Shown: positions 28,752-40,165, numbered from the stretch's first letter. The stretch is DNA of 64,000 nt from Planomicrobium stackebrandtii (GCF_030814955.1 NZ_JAUSWB010000002.1:372001-436000), one strand, 5' to 3'. A program made the numbers and translations. The notes: generated from the sequence alone by a model not told the origin.

Positions 28752-30050
28752 ATGGATGTTTATAAAATAAAGGGCGGTAATCGCCTTTCCGGAACAATCA
28801 AAGTCAATGGCGCTAAAAACAGTGCAGTCGCTTTGATTCCTGCATCGATTTTGGCGAATTCGCCTGTATCGATTGAAGGATTGCCGGGAATTTCCGACGT
28901 ATGGACACTGAAAAGCATTTTGGAAGAAATCGGCGGGGAAGTATCGTTTGAAGATGGGACAATGAACATCGATCCGTCGAAAATGATTGATATGCCTTTG
29001 CCGAACGGCAATGTGAAAAAGTTGCGCGCTTCTTACTATATGATGGGTGCAATGCTAGGCCGTTTCAAACATGCAGCAATCGGTTTGCCAGGGGGCTGTT
29101 TCTTAGGGCCCCGCCCAATCGATCAGCATATTAAAGGTTTTGAAGCGCTTGGTGCAAAAGTGACGAACGAACACGGCGCCATTTATTTGCGTGCCGATGA
29201 ACTTCGCGGCGCAAAAATTTATTTGGATGTCGTTAGTGTTGGTGCAACGATCAACATCATGCTGGCTGCAGTTCTTGCAAAAGGCCAAACGACCATCGAA
29301 AATGCGGCAAAAGAGCCTGAAATTATTGATGTAGCGACCCTGTTGACAAATATGGGCGCAAAAATCAAAGGAGCCGGAACAAATGTCATCCGAATTGATG
29401 GCGTGGAAGAATTACACGGCACCAACCATACAATCATTCCTGACCGGATCGAAGCCGGGACGTTCATGATCATGGCTGCTGCTGCTGGAGATGGCATCAC
29501 CATCGATAACGTAATTCCTTTCCATATGGAAGCATTAACTGCCAAATTGCGCGAAATGGGCGTTGATGTGCAGGAAGGTGAAGAATCGATTTACATTCCT
29601 AAATCCGAAAATTTGCATGCCATAGATGTGAAGACCTTAGTGTATCCAGGATTTGCGACAGATCTTCAACAGCCATTTTCGGTATTGATGACGCAGGCTC
29701 AAGGATCTTCCATGATCACCGATACCATCTATTCAGCACGCTTTAAGCATATTGATGAACTTCGCCGGATGAATGCAAGCGGCCGCGTTGAGGGGAGAGC
29801 AGCGATTATTACAGGACCTACTCCATTAACCTCGGCAACCGTTGTAGCATCTGATTTGCGTGCAGGAGCAGCTTTGGTTATTGCTGGACTGCTGGCAGAA
29901 GGCGAAACCGAGATTCGTGAAATCTATCACATCGAACGCGGCTATTCGTCGATTATCGAAAAACTTCAAGGCCTTGGCGCTGACATCCGGAGAGAGACGA
30001 TCGACCCGGTTGCAAGCGTGAAGTCTGACCTTAGCCAGGACGCAAACTGA
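28752..30050 (+). CDS. murAB: UDP-N-acetylglucosamine 1-carboxyvinyltransferase 2 (MurAB/MurZ)
   Basis: This 432-residue enzyme makes the first committed step of peptidoglycan, transferring enolpyruvate to UDP-GlcNAc. The fosfomycin-target Cys is intact in [32 protein letters not shown] and [13 protein letters not shown] are family marks. By position (between tal and glpX-rho) it is the second paralogue; the other lies at 53004. AAAGGAGA precedes ATG 28752. Confidence 0.95.
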   Translation: MDVYKIKGGNRLSGTIKVNGAKNSAVALIPASILANSPVSIEGLPGISDVWTLKSILEEIGGEVSFEDGTMNIDPSKMIDMPLPNGNVKKLRASYYMMGAMLGRFKHAAIGLPGGCFLGPRPIDQHIKGFEALGAKVTNEHGAIYLRADELRGAKIYLDVVSVGATINIMLAAVLAKGQTTIENAAKEPEIIDVATLLTNMGAKIKGAGTNVIRIDGVEELHGTNHTIIPDRIEAGTFMIMAAAAGDGITIDNVIPFHMEALTAKLREMGVDVQEGEESIYIPKSENLHAIDVKTLVYPGFATDLQQPFSVLMTQAQGSSMITDTIYSARFKHIDELRRMNASGRVEGRAAIITGPTPLTSATVVASDLRAGAALVIAGLLAEGETEIREIYHIERGYSSIIEKLQGLGADIRRETIDPVASVKSDLSQDAN

Positions 30051-30125
30051 CTCTCATTTAGCGCAAAAATTTGTGCTACAATAATGGTGACATAGAGCTA
30101 AAGCTGAACTGGAGGAACTTATAAT

Positions 30126-31091
30126 ATGGAACGAAGTCTTTCGATGGAATTAGTGCGTATCACTGAAGCGGCAGCAATTGCTGCTTCAAAATGGATGGGC
30201 CGCGGCATGAAGATTGAAGCGGATGATGCAGCGACCACTGCAATGAGAACGGTATTTGATACCATTCCGATGCGTGGCGTCGTAGTCATCGGCGAAGGTG
30301 AGATGGATGAAGCACCTATGCTGTATATCGGGGAAGAGTTGGGGACGGGCAACGGTCCGGAAGTGGACGTTGCCGTAGATCCTTTGGAAGGAACAAATAT
30401 TGTCGCTGCGGGTGGATGGAATGCTTTGGCTGTTCTTGCAATCGCGGATCGCGGCAACCTTCTGAATGCTCCTGATATGTACATGGAAAAAATTGCGGTT
30501 GGGCCGGAATCAGTAGGCAAAATCGACATTAACGCCCCCGTCATCGACAACCTTCGTGCAGTGGCAAAAGCCAAAAATAAGGACATCGAAGAAGTCGTGG
30601 CCACAATTATGGACCGTCCGCGCCATCAGGATATCATTGGCCAGATCCGCGCAGCGGGTGCCCGCATCAAACTGATCGATGACGGCGATGTAGCCGGTGC
30701 GATCAACACTGCATTCGACCAAACGGGTGTCGATATACTGTTTGGAACTGGCGGAGCACCTGAAGGCGTTATCGCAGCAGTCGGCTTAAAATGCCTGGGC
30801 GGTGAAATCCAAGGGAAATTGGTTCCTCAGAACGAAGAAGAAGCGCAGCGCTGCATCGATATGGGCATTGACGTAAGCAAAGTCCTGATGATGGAGGACC
30901 TTGTCAAAGGCGATGATGCCATTTTTGCGGCTACAGGCGTCACAGACGGCGAATTATTAAAAGGCGTTCAGCTTAAAGGTGGTTTCGCCGAAAGCCATAC
31001 ATTGGTTATGCGCGCGAAATCAGGAACGATCCGCTTTATCGAAGGGCGCCACAGCCTGCAGAAAAAGCCCAATCTTGTAATGAACGATTAA
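30126..31091 (+). CDS. glpX: Class II fructose-1,6-bisphosphatase GlpX
   Basis: This 321-residue phosphatase begins [27 protein letters not shown] and carries [16 protein letters not shown], the metal-binding [13 protein letters not shown], and [17 protein letters not shown]. It removes phosphate from FBP in gluconeogenesis. An extended -10 (TGCTACAAT, 30074-30082) upstream suggests its own promoter. TGGAGGAAC precedes the start. Confidence 0.94.
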   Translation: MERSLSMELVRITEAAAIAASKWMGRGMKIEADDAATTAMRTVFDTIPMRGVVVIGEGEMDEAPMLYIGEELGTGNGPEVDVAVDPLEGTNIVAAGGWNALAVLAIADRGNLLNAPDMYMEKIAVGPESVGKIDINAPVIDNLRAVAKAKNKDIEEVVATIMDRPRHQDIIGQIRAAGARIKLIDDGDVAGAINTAFDQTGVDILFGTGGAPEGVIAAVGLKCLGGEIQGKLVPQNEEEAQRCIDMGIDVSKVLMMEDLVKGDDAIFAATGVTDGELLKGVQLKGGFAESHTLVMRAKSGTIRFIEGRHSLQKKPNLVMND

Positions 31092-31108
31092 TGATCCTAC
31101 TTCATAAA

Positions 31109-31140
31109 ACAAGTCCGGCAAATTGCCGGGCTTCTTCTTT
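31109..31140 (+). terminator. Terminator after glpX
   Basis: AAGTCCGGCAA and TTGCCGGGCTT form an 11-bp stem followed by TCTTCTTT. Confidence 0.75.
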
Positions 31141-31373
31141 AAAGATCTTCTCAATCATTCACTACTGATCCTCAAATCATATAAGTTGAATCTATCTATG
31201 TTGAACTAAAAAAATCAGCTTTCAGCTATCGCTTCGGGTAGAGCAAAGACGATTGCCCCTGCGCTGGAAAAAAAGTGATTCTGAAGACTTCTGAGCGAGC
31301 TGGAAAACTTAATGCAGGCATTCAACTTATCTACAAACAAAAAAATAATACGAATAAGAGTGGTGTCCGATAT

Positions 31374-32657
31374 ATGGCAACGATAACGATCTCCGCATTG
31401 GAGAACATGACATTAAAAGAACTTTATAATTTAGCAAAAGAATACAAGCTGACCAACTACAGCAAGCTGACAAAAAAAGAGTTGATTTTCGCGATTTTGA
31501 AAACGCGTGCAGAGCAGGAAGGCTTCTTCTTTATGGAAGGTGTTTTGGAGATTATCCAATCAGAAGGATTCGGCTTTCTGCGCCCGATCAATTATTCGCC
31601 CAGTTCACAGGACATCTATATCTCCGCTTCCCAAATCCGCCGTTTTGATTTGAGAAATGGCGATAAAGTTTCCGGCAAAGTGCGTCCGCCAAAAGAAAAT
31701 GAACGCTATTTCGGATTGCTTCAAGTGGAAGCGGTAAACGGCGAAGATCCGGAAGTGGCTAAAGAACGCGTCCATTTTCCTGGGCTCACGCCGCTTTACC
31801 CAGATCGCCACATCCGTTTGGAAACTACGCCGGATCATTTATCCACGCGTATCATGGATTTGGTCGCACCGGTCGGTTTTGGCCAACGGGGTCTGATTGT
31901 GGCACCGCCAAAAGCCGGTAAGACGATGCTGTTGAAAGAAATCGCCAATTCGATCACAACCAATCATCCGGAAGCGGAATTGATTGTCCTGCTGATTGAC
32001 GAGCGTCCTGAAGAAGTGACGGATATCGAACGGTCGGTAGATGCAGACGTTGTCTCGTCAACATTTGATGAAGTGCCAGAAAATCATGTCAAGGTTGCAG
32101 AACTTGTTCTCGAACGTGCGATGCGCCTTGTCGAACATAAACGTGACGTTGTCATTTTGATGGATTCGATTACACGTTTGGCGCGAGCATATAATTTGGT
32201 TATTCCGCCGAGCGGGCGTACACTATCAGGAGGAATCGATCCAGCAGCTTTCCATCGGCCGAAACGCTTTTTTGGAGCAGCACGCAATATCGAAGAGGGT
32301 GGCAGTTTGACGATTTTAGCCACTGCTTTAGTAGAGACCGGATCCCGCATGGACGAAGTCATTTACGAGGAATTTAAAGGGACGGGCAACATGGAATTGC
32401 ATCTTGACCGATCTTTGGCAGAACGCCGTATCTTCCCGGCACTTGATATTCGCCGTTCCGGAACACGCAAAGAGGAATTGCTGATTGAGCCGAAGCAGCT
32501 CGAAAAGCTTTGGTCCATTCGAAAAACCTTCTCGGATTCGCATGATTTTGGTGAACGTTTCTTGAGAAAAATGAGCCAAACAGATACAAACGAAGAATTC
32601 TTTGAGCAATTGGCAACGGAAATGAAGACCCATCGAAGCAACAAGAAGATGATTTAA
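31374..32657 (+). CDS. rho: Transcription termination factor Rho
   Basis: This 427-residue hexameric RNA helicase has an N-terminal helical domain ([36 protein letters not shown]), an RNA-binding cold-shock-like domain ([27 protein letters not shown]), P-loop [12 protein letters not shown] and Walker [13 protein letters not shown], and the Q/R loops [11 protein letters not shown] and [23 protein letters not shown] 31374 gives a normal N-terminus; 33 in-frame codons upstream lack support. The 230-bp region before it, past the glpX terminator, shows no clear promoter. Confidence 0.95.
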   Translation: MATITISALENMTLKELYNLAKEYKLTNYSKLTKKELIFAILKTRAEQEGFFFMEGVLEIIQSEGFGFLRPINYSPSSQDIYISASQIRRFDLRNGDKVSGKVRPPKENERYFGLLQVEAVNGEDPEVAKERVHFPGLTPLYPDRHIRLETTPDHLSTRIMDLVAPVGFGQRGLIVAPPKAGKTMLLKEIANSITTNHPEAELIVLLIDERPEEVTDIERSVDADVVSSTFDEVPENHVKVAELVLERAMRLVEHKRDVVILMDSITRLARAYNLVIPPSGRTLSGGIDPAAFHRPKRFFGAARNIEEGGSLTILATALVETGSRMDEVIYEEFKGTGNMELHLDRSLAERRIFPALDIRRSGTRKEELLIEPKQLEKLWSIRKTFSDSHDFGERFLRKMSQTDTNEEFFEQLATEMKTHRSNKKMI

Positions 32658-32661
32658 TTGC

Positions 32662-32690
32662 TTGCAAAATGTGTGGGAATTTGATATGAT
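32662..32690 (+). promoter_or_regulatory. Promoter of rpmE
   Basis: TTGCAA (32662-32667), 17 bp, TATGAT (32685-32690), directly after the rho stop. Confidence 0.65.
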
Positions 32691-32713
32691 TATGAAAGTG
32701 AATCAAAGCAAAG

Positions 32714-32753
32714 CTATTGCATATACGGTCTAAAGAACCGTGTAAGGCAATAG
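32714..32753 (+). promoter_or_regulatory. Structured leader of rpmE (candidate L31 autoregulatory element)
   Basis: CTATTGC...GCAATAG closes a stem that encloses a second stem ACGGT/ACCGT. It lies in the 5' leader between the promoter and the L31 gene. Autoregulatory leaders of L31 are known in Firmicutes; this one was not compared with a model. Confidence 0.5.
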
Positions 32754-32806
32754 TAAAATAGATTAAACTCTGTTCCAGATGGTTCAGGGCGAGAGGAGAA
32801 AATAGT

Positions 32807-33022
32807 ATGAAAACAGGTATTCATCCAGATTACAAACAAGCTACAGTAACTTGCTCATGTGGGAACTCTTTCACAACTGGTTCTGTAAAAGAAAACATCA
32901 GCGTTGAGCTTTGCTCTGAATGTCATCCATTCTACACTGGACGTCAGAAATTCGCATCAGCAGATGGCCGCGTAGATCGTTTCAACAAAAAATACGGCCT
33001 AAAAGAAGAAATCAACGAGTAA
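32807..33022 (+). CDS. rpmE: 50S ribosomal protein L31 (zinc form)
   Basis: This 71-residue protein starts [16 protein letters not shown] and keeps the four zinc Cys (16, 18, 36, 39) in CSCGN and [11 protein letters not shown], so it is the C+ type A form. RBS GAGAGGAG lies upstream of ATG 32807. It sits on the subunit interface (B1 bridge) of the ribosome. Confidence 0.97.
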   Translation: MKTGIHPDYKQATVTCSCGNSFTTGSVKENISVELCSECHPFYTGRQKFASADGRVDRFNKKYGLKEEINE

Positions 33023-33030
33023 ATAAAAAT

Positions 33031-33070
33031 ATACCTGCCTAGCGCGCAAACGCCTGGCGGGTATTTTTTT
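33031..33070 (+). terminator. Terminator of rpmE
   Basis: ATACCTGCC and GGCGGGTAT (one G-T pair), with an inner paired region, followed by eight T. Confidence 0.85.
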
Positions 33071-33264
33071 TCGCCTTCTATCTGAAATATCACCTTACAT
33101 ATTCCAAAAAACAGCAAGTAGCCGCATTATTTTTGGTAGAATAAAGAGAAACTTCATCTGCAACAGAGCATGTCGTTTCTATAACTCGGATACGAAAAAT
33201 TCTAGGTTCTCCTTAACAAGAAGGATAACAAAAAACAACAAAGTGTTTGAAAGGGGTCTCACCT

Positions 33265-33855
33265 ATGTACGTCATGAAACAAACAGGATGGGTTGAATTG
33301 ATCTGTGGCAGCATGTTTTCCGGAAAATCAGAAGAGCTGATCCGCCGCGTCCGCCGTTCCCAGTTCGCCAAACAAAAAATTGCCGTTTTTAAACCGAAAA
33401 TTGATGACCGTTACAGTAAAGAAGCGGTTGTTTCGCATAATGGAGCTACTGTGATTGCTTTGCCAATTTCCCGTTCCAATGAAATGTGGGAGTATATTAC
33501 AGATGAATTCGATGTTATTGCCATAGATGAAGCCCAGTTTTTTGACGAAGACATTATTGAAAATGTCCAAAAACTGGCGAACCACGGTTTCCGTGTCATC
33601 GTGGCCGGACTTGACCAGGATTTCAGAGGGCAGCCATTCGGCCCGATGCCGGCATTGCTGGCAATCGCCGAACAAGTGACCAAACTTCAAGCCGTCTGTA
33701 CAGTTTGCGGTTCTCCCGCTAGCCGTACGCAGCGCTTAATCGACGGAAAACCGGCAGGCTCGGACGATCCGACAATTTTAGTAGGTGCTTCAGAAGCCTA
33801 CGAGCCTCGTTGCCGCCATCACCACGAAGTGCCGACTGGCGTCACTGTTAAATGA
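33265..33855 (+). CDS. tdk: Thymidine kinase
   Basis: This 196-residue type II thymidine kinase has P-loop [23 protein letters not shown], the lasso-loop [15 protein letters not shown], and zinc-binding pairs CTVCG and CRHH. It salvages thymidine to dTMP. ATG 33265 has GAAAGGGG 8 nt upstream; an in-frame TTG at 33247 is discarded. Confidence 0.95.
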   Translation: MYVMKQTGWVELICGSMFSGKSEELIRRVRRSQFAKQKIAVFKPKIDDRYSKEAVVSHNGATVIALPISRSNEMWEYITDEFDVIAIDEAQFFDEDIIENVQKLANHGFRVIVAGLDQDFRGQPFGPMPALLAIAEQVTKLQAVCTVCGSPASRTQRLIDGKPAGSDDPTILVGASEAYEPRCRHHHEVPTGVTVK

Positions 33856-33966
33856 ATAGATAAGTTGAACTAATGATAGTAGTCTGCTGATAGTCCGCAA
33901 ACCAACTTCGCTCTCGGACCTGCAGGATGCGGTTCATGCAGTTGACGAGATAGGACGTCGCGGATC

Positions 33967-33994
33967 GCCCCGCGGAAAGCGTCCGCCTGGAGCG
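33967..33994 (+). repeat. Fragment of a Bacillales dispersed repeat
   Basis: GCCCCGCGGAAAGCGTCCGC-CTGGAGCG in the tdk-prfA gap matches, from memory, a GC-rich core found many times in intergenic regions of Bacillales genomes. The surrounding 33,880-34,000 is more GC-rich than the flanks and lacks an open frame. Confidence 0.4.
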
Positions 33995-34044
33995 ATTTCT
34001 TCATTACAAATAAAAACAAAAAAATAGAACTCGAGGTGACACCC

Positions 34045-35124
34045 ATGTTTGATCGATTGCAATCAGTAGAAGATAGGTATGACCGTTTAAACGAATTACT
34101 GAGCGACCCGGATATCGTCAGCGATACCAATAAACTGCGCGAGTATTCCAAAGAACAATCCGATTTGCAGGATACGGTTGAGACATACCGGGAATATAAA
34201 GATTTGACTGCCCAATTGGCCGAAGCGAAAGCCATGTTCGACGACAAGATGGATGCCGACATGCGTGAAATGGTCAAAGAAGAAGTCAGCGAACTGGAAG
34301 GGCAAATTACAGTAGTCGAAGAGCGTCTTCACAAACTGTTGATTCCTAAAGATCCGAACGATGACAAAAACGTCATTATGGAAATTCGAGGAGCGGCTGG
34401 GGGAGATGAAGCGGCTTTGTTTGCCGGCGATCTTTACCGCATGTATACTCGTTTTGCCGAATCCAATGGCTGGAAAGTACAAGTGATGGATTCGAGCCCG
34501 ACCGGACTTGGCGGCTTTAAAGAAATCGTCTTTATGATTACCGGGAAAGGCGCTTATTCGAAAATGAAATATGAAAATGGCGCACACCGTGTACAGCGGG
34601 TTCCAGAAACTGAATCTGGCGGAAGAATCCATACTTCCACTGCAACTGTGGCTTGTTTGCCTGAAGTGGAAGAAGTGGAAATTGAAATTCATGACAACGA
34701 TATCCGGACAGATACCTATGCTTCTTCAGGAGCTGGTGGACAATCGGTCAACACGACGATGTCAGCCGTCCGCTTAACGCATCTTCCGACAAATACTGTG
34801 GTAACTTGTCAGGATGAAAAATCACAGATCAAAAACAAAGCCAGTGCAATGAAAGTATTGCGTGCACGCGTCTACGAGAAATTCCAGCAGGAAGCTCAGG
34901 CTGAATACGACGCAGTCCGTAAATCTGCAGTTGGGACGGGCGACCGTTCTGAACGGATTCGGACATACAACTATCCTCAGAACCGGGTAACGGATCACCG
35001 GATCGGCTTGACGATTCAAAAGCTGGACCAGATTTTGCAAGGCAAGATGGATGAAATTATCGATGCATTGATTGTGGAAGAACAATCTGCTCGCATGGAA
35101 AGCCTGAACAATGACCAAGCTTAA
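34045..35124 (+). CDS. prfA: Peptide chain release factor 1
   Basis: This 359-residue RF1 recognises UAA/UAG. It has the GGQ peptide-hydrolysis loop in [20 protein letters not shown] and [16 protein letters not shown] near the end. ATG 34045 follows GAGGTGA. It overlaps by 14 nt with prmC, whose product methylates the Gln of this GGQ. Confidence 0.97.
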   Translation: MFDRLQSVEDRYDRLNELLSDPDIVSDTNKLREYSKEQSDLQDTVETYREYKDLTAQLAEAKAMFDDKMDADMREMVKEEVSELEGQITVVEERLHKLLIPKDPNDDKNVIMEIRGAAGGDEAALFAGDLYRMYTRFAESNGWKVQVMDSSPTGLGGFKEIVFMITGKGAYSKMKYENGAHRVQRVPETESGGRIHTSTATVACLPEVEEVEIEIHDNDIRTDTYASSGAGGQSVNTTMSAVRLTHLPTNTVVTCQDEKSQIKNKASAMKVLRARVYEKFQQEAQAEYDAVRKSAVGTGDRSERIRTYNYPQNRVTDHRIGLTIQKLDQILQGKMDEIIDALIVEEQSARMESLNNDQA

Positions 35125-35968
35125 GTATGTTTATGAGGCCCTCAAGAGGGCTTCTTCTTATTTAGAGGCAAACGGCCGCGAAGAAGGAGCAGCACGCATC
35201 CTTCTGCAGCACGAGTTGGGACTAACGTATTCCGGTTTGATTGCTGCGATGCGCGACGAAATTACAGAGCAGCAATTTGAAAAGTTCTGGATAAATGTCG
35301 AGCAGCACGCGAAAGGAATTCCTGTTCAGCATTTGACCGGCAGTGAAGAATTCTATGGAAGAAACTTTCTGGTAAATTCGGATGTACTGATACCAAGGCC
35401 GGAAACCGAAGAGTTAATAGAAGAAACACTGGGGCTAATCGGTCGCTATCTGACAAAAAAAGAACTGTTCATTGCTGATATTGGAACGGGCAGCGGAGTT
35501 ATTGCCATCACAATGAAATGTGAACTGCCATCAGCACAAGTAACTGCCACTGATATTTCGCAGGCTGCATTAGAGATGGCTGCAAAAAATGCAGGACTAT
35601 TGAATGCTGAAATCGACTTTCGCTTAGGCAACTTAAGCGAACCGATTCAAGACAGGAAATGGGATGTTATTTTATCCAATCCGCCTTATATTGCTCATGC
35701 CGAAGCACCTGGATTATCGGATAGCGTTCGCGACTTTGAACCTCACAGTGCTTTGTTTGCGGATAAAGAAGGTTTGGATCTTTACGAAAAAATGGCAGAA
35801 CAACTGCCGAATTTGCTCCACAAGCCGGGGATCATCGGATTCGAAATAGGTTATCAACAGGGAGCAGCAGTCGAAAAATTGTTAAAAGACGCTTTTCCAG
35901 ATGCTTTAGTCTATAGTAAAAAAGATATCAACAAAAATGATCGGATGGTTTTTGCAATAATCAAGTAG
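35111..35968 (+). CDS. prmC: Release factor glutamine N5-methyltransferase PrmC
   Basis: This 285-residue SAM enzyme has an N-terminal helical bundle, then [33 protein letters not shown]-binding [12 protein letters not shown] and catalytic SNPPYI. It methylates the GGQ glutamine of release factors. It overlaps prfA. In B. subtilis spoIIR follows; here the next gene is ywlC after 90 bp that contain only an inverted repeat TGCACAAAATGTGCA. Confidence 0.95.
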   Translation: MTKLKYVYEALKRASSYLEANGREEGAARILLQHELGLTYSGLIAAMRDEITEQQFEKFWINVEQHAKGIPVQHLTGSEEFYGRNFLVNSDVLIPRPETEELIEETLGLIGRYLTKKELFIADIGTGSGVIAITMKCELPSAQVTATDISQAALEMAAKNAGLLNAEIDFRLGNLSEPIQDRKWDVILSNPPYIAHAEAPGLSDSVRDFEPHSALFADKEGLDLYEKMAEQLPNLLHKPGIIGFEIGYQQGAAVEKLLKDAFPDALVYSKKDINKNDRMVFAIIK

Positions 35969-36058
35969 GTTATGCACAAAATGTGCATGATTAAGAGATA
36001 GTTATCCACTTATTGTTGATAAAGTGACGAAAACCCTTAAAAAGTAGGAGTTGTTCAT

Positions 36059-37051
36059 GTGAAAACGGAAGTTATTTCTGTGGATAAAAATGTGGATGAA
36101 GAAAAATATTATGCACAGGCTGTGGAAATCCTTCGGTCGGGTGATGTTGTCGCGTTTCCAACCGAAACGGTTTACGGATTGGGAGCTGATGCTACCAATT
36201 CGGAAGCGGTAAGCAAGATCTTTGAAGCGAAAGGACGGCCAGCGGATAATCCCTTGATAGTTCACGTGGGTTCAAAAGAGGCAGCATTGACTCATGTGCA
36301 GGAAGTTTCAGCTAAAGCGCTGCAATGCATGGATGCGTTTTGGCCAGGCGCTCTAACTTTGATCATGCAGGAAAAACCAGGAACTTTTGCCGGTAATGTT
36401 ACGGCAAATCTGGATACGGTGGGCATTCGTGTTCCCAATCATCCAGTAGCGCTCAAACTGTTGCAGGAGCTGCAGCTGCCTTTGGCTGCCCCTAGCGCCA
36501 ATACCAGTGGAAAGCCCAGCCCGACTTTAGCTGAGCATGTTTATCATGATATGAATGGCAAAATCCCATTGATTTTAGATGGAGGCGCTACGGAAATCGG
36601 CATTGAATCTACGGTTTTGGATATGACTTGCGAACCGCCGATCATATTGCGTCCGGGAAAAGTTTCGAAAGAGCAGATTGAACAAGTTATTGGAATGGTT
36701 CGATCAGCGTCTCAAAACAAAACGAACGCACCCAAATCGCCGGGAATGAAATACATGCATTATGCACCTTCTGCACCGCTGTATTTGATTGAAAACGAAG
36801 CGGGATTGATTGAAAAAGCAATTGAATATGTCCAGAAAAAAGGGAAGCGCGTGGCTGTCATCAGTGAAAGTGAATATCCGACAGCCGACTATAATTTCCC
36901 GCTCTCCACAGAAAGCCTGTATGCCAGTTTACGGAAATGCGATTCAACGGACGCGGATCTGATTTTAGCTTCGGTTGAGAGCGGCATGCAGCAAAATGAT
37001 GCATTGATGAACAGGCTCGAAAAAGCAGCCGACCACAAGTGGTTCAGCTGA
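36059..37051 (+). CDS. ywlC: Threonylcarbamoyl-AMP synthase (Sua5/YwlC)
   Basis: This 330-residue Sua5-type enzyme makes L-threonylcarbamoyl-AMP for t6A37 in tRNA. The YrdC domain shows GDVVAFPTETVYGLGADATN, EAKGRPADNPLIVHV, FWPGALTLIM, RVPNHPVA and PSANTSGKPSPT; the C-terminal Sua5 domain follows PKSPGMKYMHYAPSAPLYL. It starts at GTG 36059, 8 nt after TAGGAG. Confidence 0.93.
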   Translation: MKTEVISVDKNVDEEKYYAQAVEILRSGDVVAFPTETVYGLGADATNSEAVSKIFEAKGRPADNPLIVHVGSKEAALTHVQEVSAKALQCMDAFWPGALTLIMQEKPGTFAGNVTANLDTVGIRVPNHPVALKLLQELQLPLAAPSANTSGKPSPTLAEHVYHDMNGKIPLILDGGATEIGIESTVLDMTCEPPIILRPGKVSKEQIEQVIGMVRSASQNKTNAPKSPGMKYMHYAPSAPLYLIENEAGLIEKAIEYVQKKGKRVAVISESEYPTADYNFPLSTESLYASLRKCDSTDADLILASVESGMQQNDALMNRLEKAADHKWFS

Positions 37052-37072
37052 TTTGTTGAAGGAGGGTGCAGC

Positions 37073-37501
37073 ATGAAGATTCTTTTTGTTTGTACAGGCA
37101 ATACGTGCCGAAGTCCGATGGCTGAAGCCATTTTGTCTGCCCGAAACCTGCCCGGAATTGAAGCGAGGTCTGCCGGTATATTTGCCGGCATTGCGCCTCT
37201 ATCCAAAAATGCGCAAGCCGTATTGGCCCAACAGCAAATTCTTTTCACACATACATCAAAGCCGCTCGATACGCAGGATATGCATTGGGCTGAGTTGATA
37301 TTGACCATGACCCATACGCATAAAATGACGCTTTTGCAAGCATATCCTGAAGCAGCGACAAAAATGTATACGCTGAAGGAATTTGCCGATGGATCAACGG
37401 AGGATATCAGTGATCCTTATGGTGGCCCACTAGCGCTTTATGAGCAGACATTTCAGGAACTTCAGGTTTTAGTTGATAAGTTAATCATAAAATTGACATG
37501 A
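37073..37501 (+). CDS. ywlE: Protein-arginine phosphatase YwlE
   Basis: This 142-residue low-molecular-weight tyrosine-phosphatase fold protein has the P-loop CTGNTCRS at residues 7-14 and the general acid in ISDPYGG. Thr11 in the P-loop is the residue known to favour phosphoarginine over phosphotyrosine in B. subtilis YwlE. It would reverse McsB arginine phosphorylation. GGAGGGTG precedes ATG 37073. Confidence 0.92.
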   Translation: MKILFVCTGNTCRSPMAEAILSARNLPGIEARSAGIFAGIAPLSKNAQAVLAQQQILFTHTSKPLDTQDMHWAELILTMTHTHKMTLLQAYPEAATKMYTLKEFADGSTEDISDPYGGPLALYEQTFQELQVLVDKLIIKLT

Positions 37502-37506
37502 GTTAA

Positions 37507-37546
37507 AAAGACAGGCGAGCCCCTCGAGGCTTAGTCTGTCTTTTTT
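37507..37546 (+). terminator. Terminator after ywlE
   Basis: AAAGACAG and CTGTCTTT enclose an inner GCC/GGC stem; a T-run follows. Confidence 0.8.
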
Positions 37547-37653
37547 GCGTAAAAATGTTAGAATTGATTAAAAGCGTGATGGGCATTCGGCATGATTCGA
37601 CAATGCGCTTTTGGCTGATCCATAAATTTGATTTTAAGAAAAGAGGGCATATT

Positions 37654-38091
37654 ATGAAAGTGGCAATTTCATCAGATCACGGCGGCAATAACCTGCGCAA
37701 AGAAATCGTAAACCTAATGAACGAAATCGGCATCGAATATCAGGATTTTGGTCCGCATACAGACGATTCGGTCGATTATCCCGATTATGCAAAACCGGTT
37801 GCAGACCGTGTCGCGAGCGGGGAGTTTGATCGCGGTATTCTAATTTGCGGAACGGGCATCGGCATGTCCATCTCGGCCAATAAAGTCAAAGGCATCCGTT
37901 GTGCACTTGTGCATGATGTGTTCAGCGCAAAAGCGACAAGAGAGCATAATGATTCCAATATTTTGGCAATGGGTGAGCGCGTCATAGGCCCAGGGCTTGC
38001 GCGCGAAATCGCTCAAACTTGGCTGACAGAAGAATTTGAAGGCGGCAGGCACGAAAAACGCATCCAAAAAATCACAGACCTCGAAAAATAA
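37654..38091 (+). CDS. rpiB: Ribose-5-phosphate isomerase B
   Basis: This 145-residue RpiB/LacAB family protein starts MKVAISSDHGGNNLRKEI and has the catalytic Cys in ILICGTGIGMSISANK, and HDVFSAKATREHNDSNILAMG. It interconverts ribose-5-P and ribulose-5-P. It corresponds to YwlF. AAGAGGGC precedes ATG 37654; the longer frame from 37555 crosses the preceding promoter region. Confidence 0.93.
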   Translation: MKVAISSDHGGNNLRKEIVNLMNEIGIEYQDFGPHTDDSVDYPDYAKPVADRVASGEFDRGILICGTGIGMSISANKVKGIRCALVHDVFSAKATREHNDSNILAMGERVIGPGLAREIAQTWLTEEFEGGRHEKRIQKITDLEK

Positions 38092-38103
38092 GGAGGAGTC
38101 GGC

Positions 38104-38688
38104 ATGCAAACATTATGGCAATTGCAACTTGAAGAGGTTTTAAGCGAATTGGAGCAGCAGATCGAATTCAGGAAAGGCCAAGTGTTTGTAGTCGGCTGTT
38201 CGACATCAGAAGTAGCAGGAAAACGCATCGGTACAGGCGGCGGGCTTGATATTGCAGAAGGCCTGTTTGAACCTTTAGAGAAATTCGCGGCACGCCATCA
38301 CCTGTTTTTGGCTTTTCAAGGCTGTGAGCATATCAACCGTGCATTGACGGTAGAGCGCCGGGCAGCTGAGAAATATGGCTGGGAACCTGTCACTGTTATT
38401 CCTGTTGCAAAAGCAGGCGGTTCGATGAGTGCCTATGCATTCAGCAACATGGCCGATCCGGTTGTGGTGGAAGAAATTCAGGCCCATGCAGGCATTGATA
38501 TCGGACAAACGATGATCGGCATGCATTTGAAAAGAGTTGCCGTTCCGTTGCGAACATCTGTTAAACTAGTAGGTGAAGCGATTGTGGCAGCTGCAACAAC
38601 ACGGCCGAAATTGATCGGCGGTGAACGTGCAAGCTACAATCGTGAGCTTGTTCAATCACGGGAGGGATATACGGATGGAATTGATTAA
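38104..38688 (+). CDS. ywlG: DUF436 / TIGR01440 family protein YwlG
   Basis: This 194-residue protein of unknown function is conserved in Firmicutes between rpiB and glyA. Readable marks are [37 protein letters not shown] and [13 protein letters not shown]. Two Cys in the GCS and GCE motifs may bind a metal or ligand; this is inference. GGAGGAG lies before ATG 38104, and the end overlaps glyA by 14 nt. Confidence 0.85.
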   Translation: MQTLWQLQLEEVLSELEQQIEFRKGQVFVVGCSTSEVAGKRIGTGGGLDIAEGLFEPLEKFAARHHLFLAFQGCEHINRALTVERRAAEKYGWEPVTVIPVAKAGGSMSAYAFSNMADPVVVEEIQAHAGIDIGQTMIGMHLKRVAVPLRTSVKLVGEAIVAAATTRPKLIGGERASYNRELVQSREGYTDGID

Positions 38689-39910
38689 GGCGCAAGACCC
38701 AGCAGTATATGAAGCGATGAACGCAGAAAAAGAAAGACAGGAAGCGAATATTGAATTGATCGCCTCTGAAAACTTTGTCTCACAAGCCGTTATGGATGCA
38801 CAGGGATCGGTATTGACAAACAAGTACGCGGAAGGCTATCCGGGCAAACGCTATTACGGTGGCTGCGAATTTGTCGACGTTGTTGAAAATATCGCCCGCG
38901 ACCGCTTAAAAGAAATTTTTGGAGCGGAGCATGCAAACGTTCAGCCACATTCCGGATCACAAGCCAATATGGCTGTCTATACAGCAGTTTTGGAAAAAGG
39001 CGATACCATTCTTGGAATGAACTTGAACCACGGCGGACACTTGACGCACGGCAGTAAAGTAAATTTCAGCGGTATGCAGTATAACTTTGTTGAGTATGGT
39101 GTCACTGAAGAAGAGCAATTGATCGATTACGAAGCAGTCCGCCAGGCAGCCTTGGAACACAAGCCTAAAATGGTGGTTGCTGGAGCAAGCGCTTATTCAC
39201 GCCAGTTGGATTTCGCTAAATTCCGTGAAATTGCTGATGAAGTCGGAGCATACCTAATGGTCGACATGGCCCATATTGCCGGCCTTGTCGCAACCGGAGC
39301 TCATTCCAACCCTGTCCCTCACGCCCATTTTGTTACATCGACTACGCATAAAACACTTCGCGGACCACGCGGCGGGTTGATCCTCTGCAATGAGGAATTT
39401 GCGAAAAAAATTGATAAAACCATCTTCCCAGGAATTCAAGGCGGGCCGCTGATGCACGTCATCGCAGCAAAAGCTGTCGCATTTGGCGAAGCACTGCAGC
39501 CAGAATTCAAATCCTATATTGAACAAGTCGTAAAAAATGCCAATGCCCTTGCTGAAAGCTTGATCGCTGAAGGCGTCAATATCGTTTCAGGCGGCACAGA
39601 CAACCATTTGCTGTTGCTCGACCTTCGCTCGTTGAACCTGACAGGGAAAGTCGCAGAACACGTGCTGGATAGAGTCGGTATTACGACAAACAAAAATACC
39701 ATTCCTTTCGATCCGGAAAGCCCATTTGTTACTTCGGGTATCCGTTTAGGAACCGCTGCTGTTACATCACGCGGCTTTAAAGAAGCGGAAATGAAGGAAA
39801 TTGCTTCCATCATGGCCATGCTTTTGAAAAACCCGGAAGACGAATCAGTGAAAAGGGATGCTGCAGAACGTACAGCCAAATTGACTGCTGCACATCCTTT
39901 ATATAAATAA
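38675..39910 (+). CDS. glyA: Serine hydroxymethyltransferase
   Basis: This 411-residue PLP enzyme interconverts serine and glycine with tetrahydrofolate. Marks: [49 protein letters not shown], the PLP-lysine motif [18 protein letters not shown] 38675 has GGAGGG upstream; longer in-frame starts lie inside ywlG without a ribosome site. Confidence 0.97.
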   Translation: MELIKAQDPAVYEAMNAEKERQEANIELIASENFVSQAVMDAQGSVLTNKYAEGYPGKRYYGGCEFVDVVENIARDRLKEIFGAEHANVQPHSGSQANMAVYTAVLEKGDTILGMNLNHGGHLTHGSKVNFSGMQYNFVEYGVTEEEQLIDYEAVRQAALEHKPKMVVAGASAYSRQLDFAKFREIADEVGAYLMVDMAHIAGLVATGAHSNPVPHAHFVTSTTHKTLRGPRGGLILCNEEFAKKIDKTIFPGIQGGPLMHVIAAKAVAFGEALQPEFKSYIEQVVKNANALAESLIAEGVNIVSGGTDNHLLLLDLRSLNLTGKVAEHVLDRVGITTNKNTIPFDPESPFVTSGIRLGTAAVTSRGFKEAEMKEIASIMAMLLKNPEDESVKRDAAERTAKLTAAHPLYK

Positions 39911-39914
39911 ATCC

Positions 39915-39955
39915 ATACAGCTGCCGGGTAATGACGCTTGGCAGCTGTATTTTTT
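39915..39955 (+). terminator. Terminator of glyA
   Basis: ATACAGCTGCC and GGCAGCTGTAT form a perfect 11-bp stem followed by TTTTT. Confidence 0.92.
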
Positions 39956-40165
39956 CCCTAAGTAAGTTAAACTGAAGCCCAACTTTAAACAACCTATGGG
40001 CCAGAAGACAGAGCTGATTTGCGTCAAAATTTTTAACCCAGATACCAGAAAAATAAATTTCCTCTTAGTTTTAAGGAGTTTCTCAACGATGTCCAAAGCC
40101 GTGAGAAAAGATAATCCTTTAACCCATTTGAATACATAGAATTGTCAATAGGAGGGACGCGTCGT

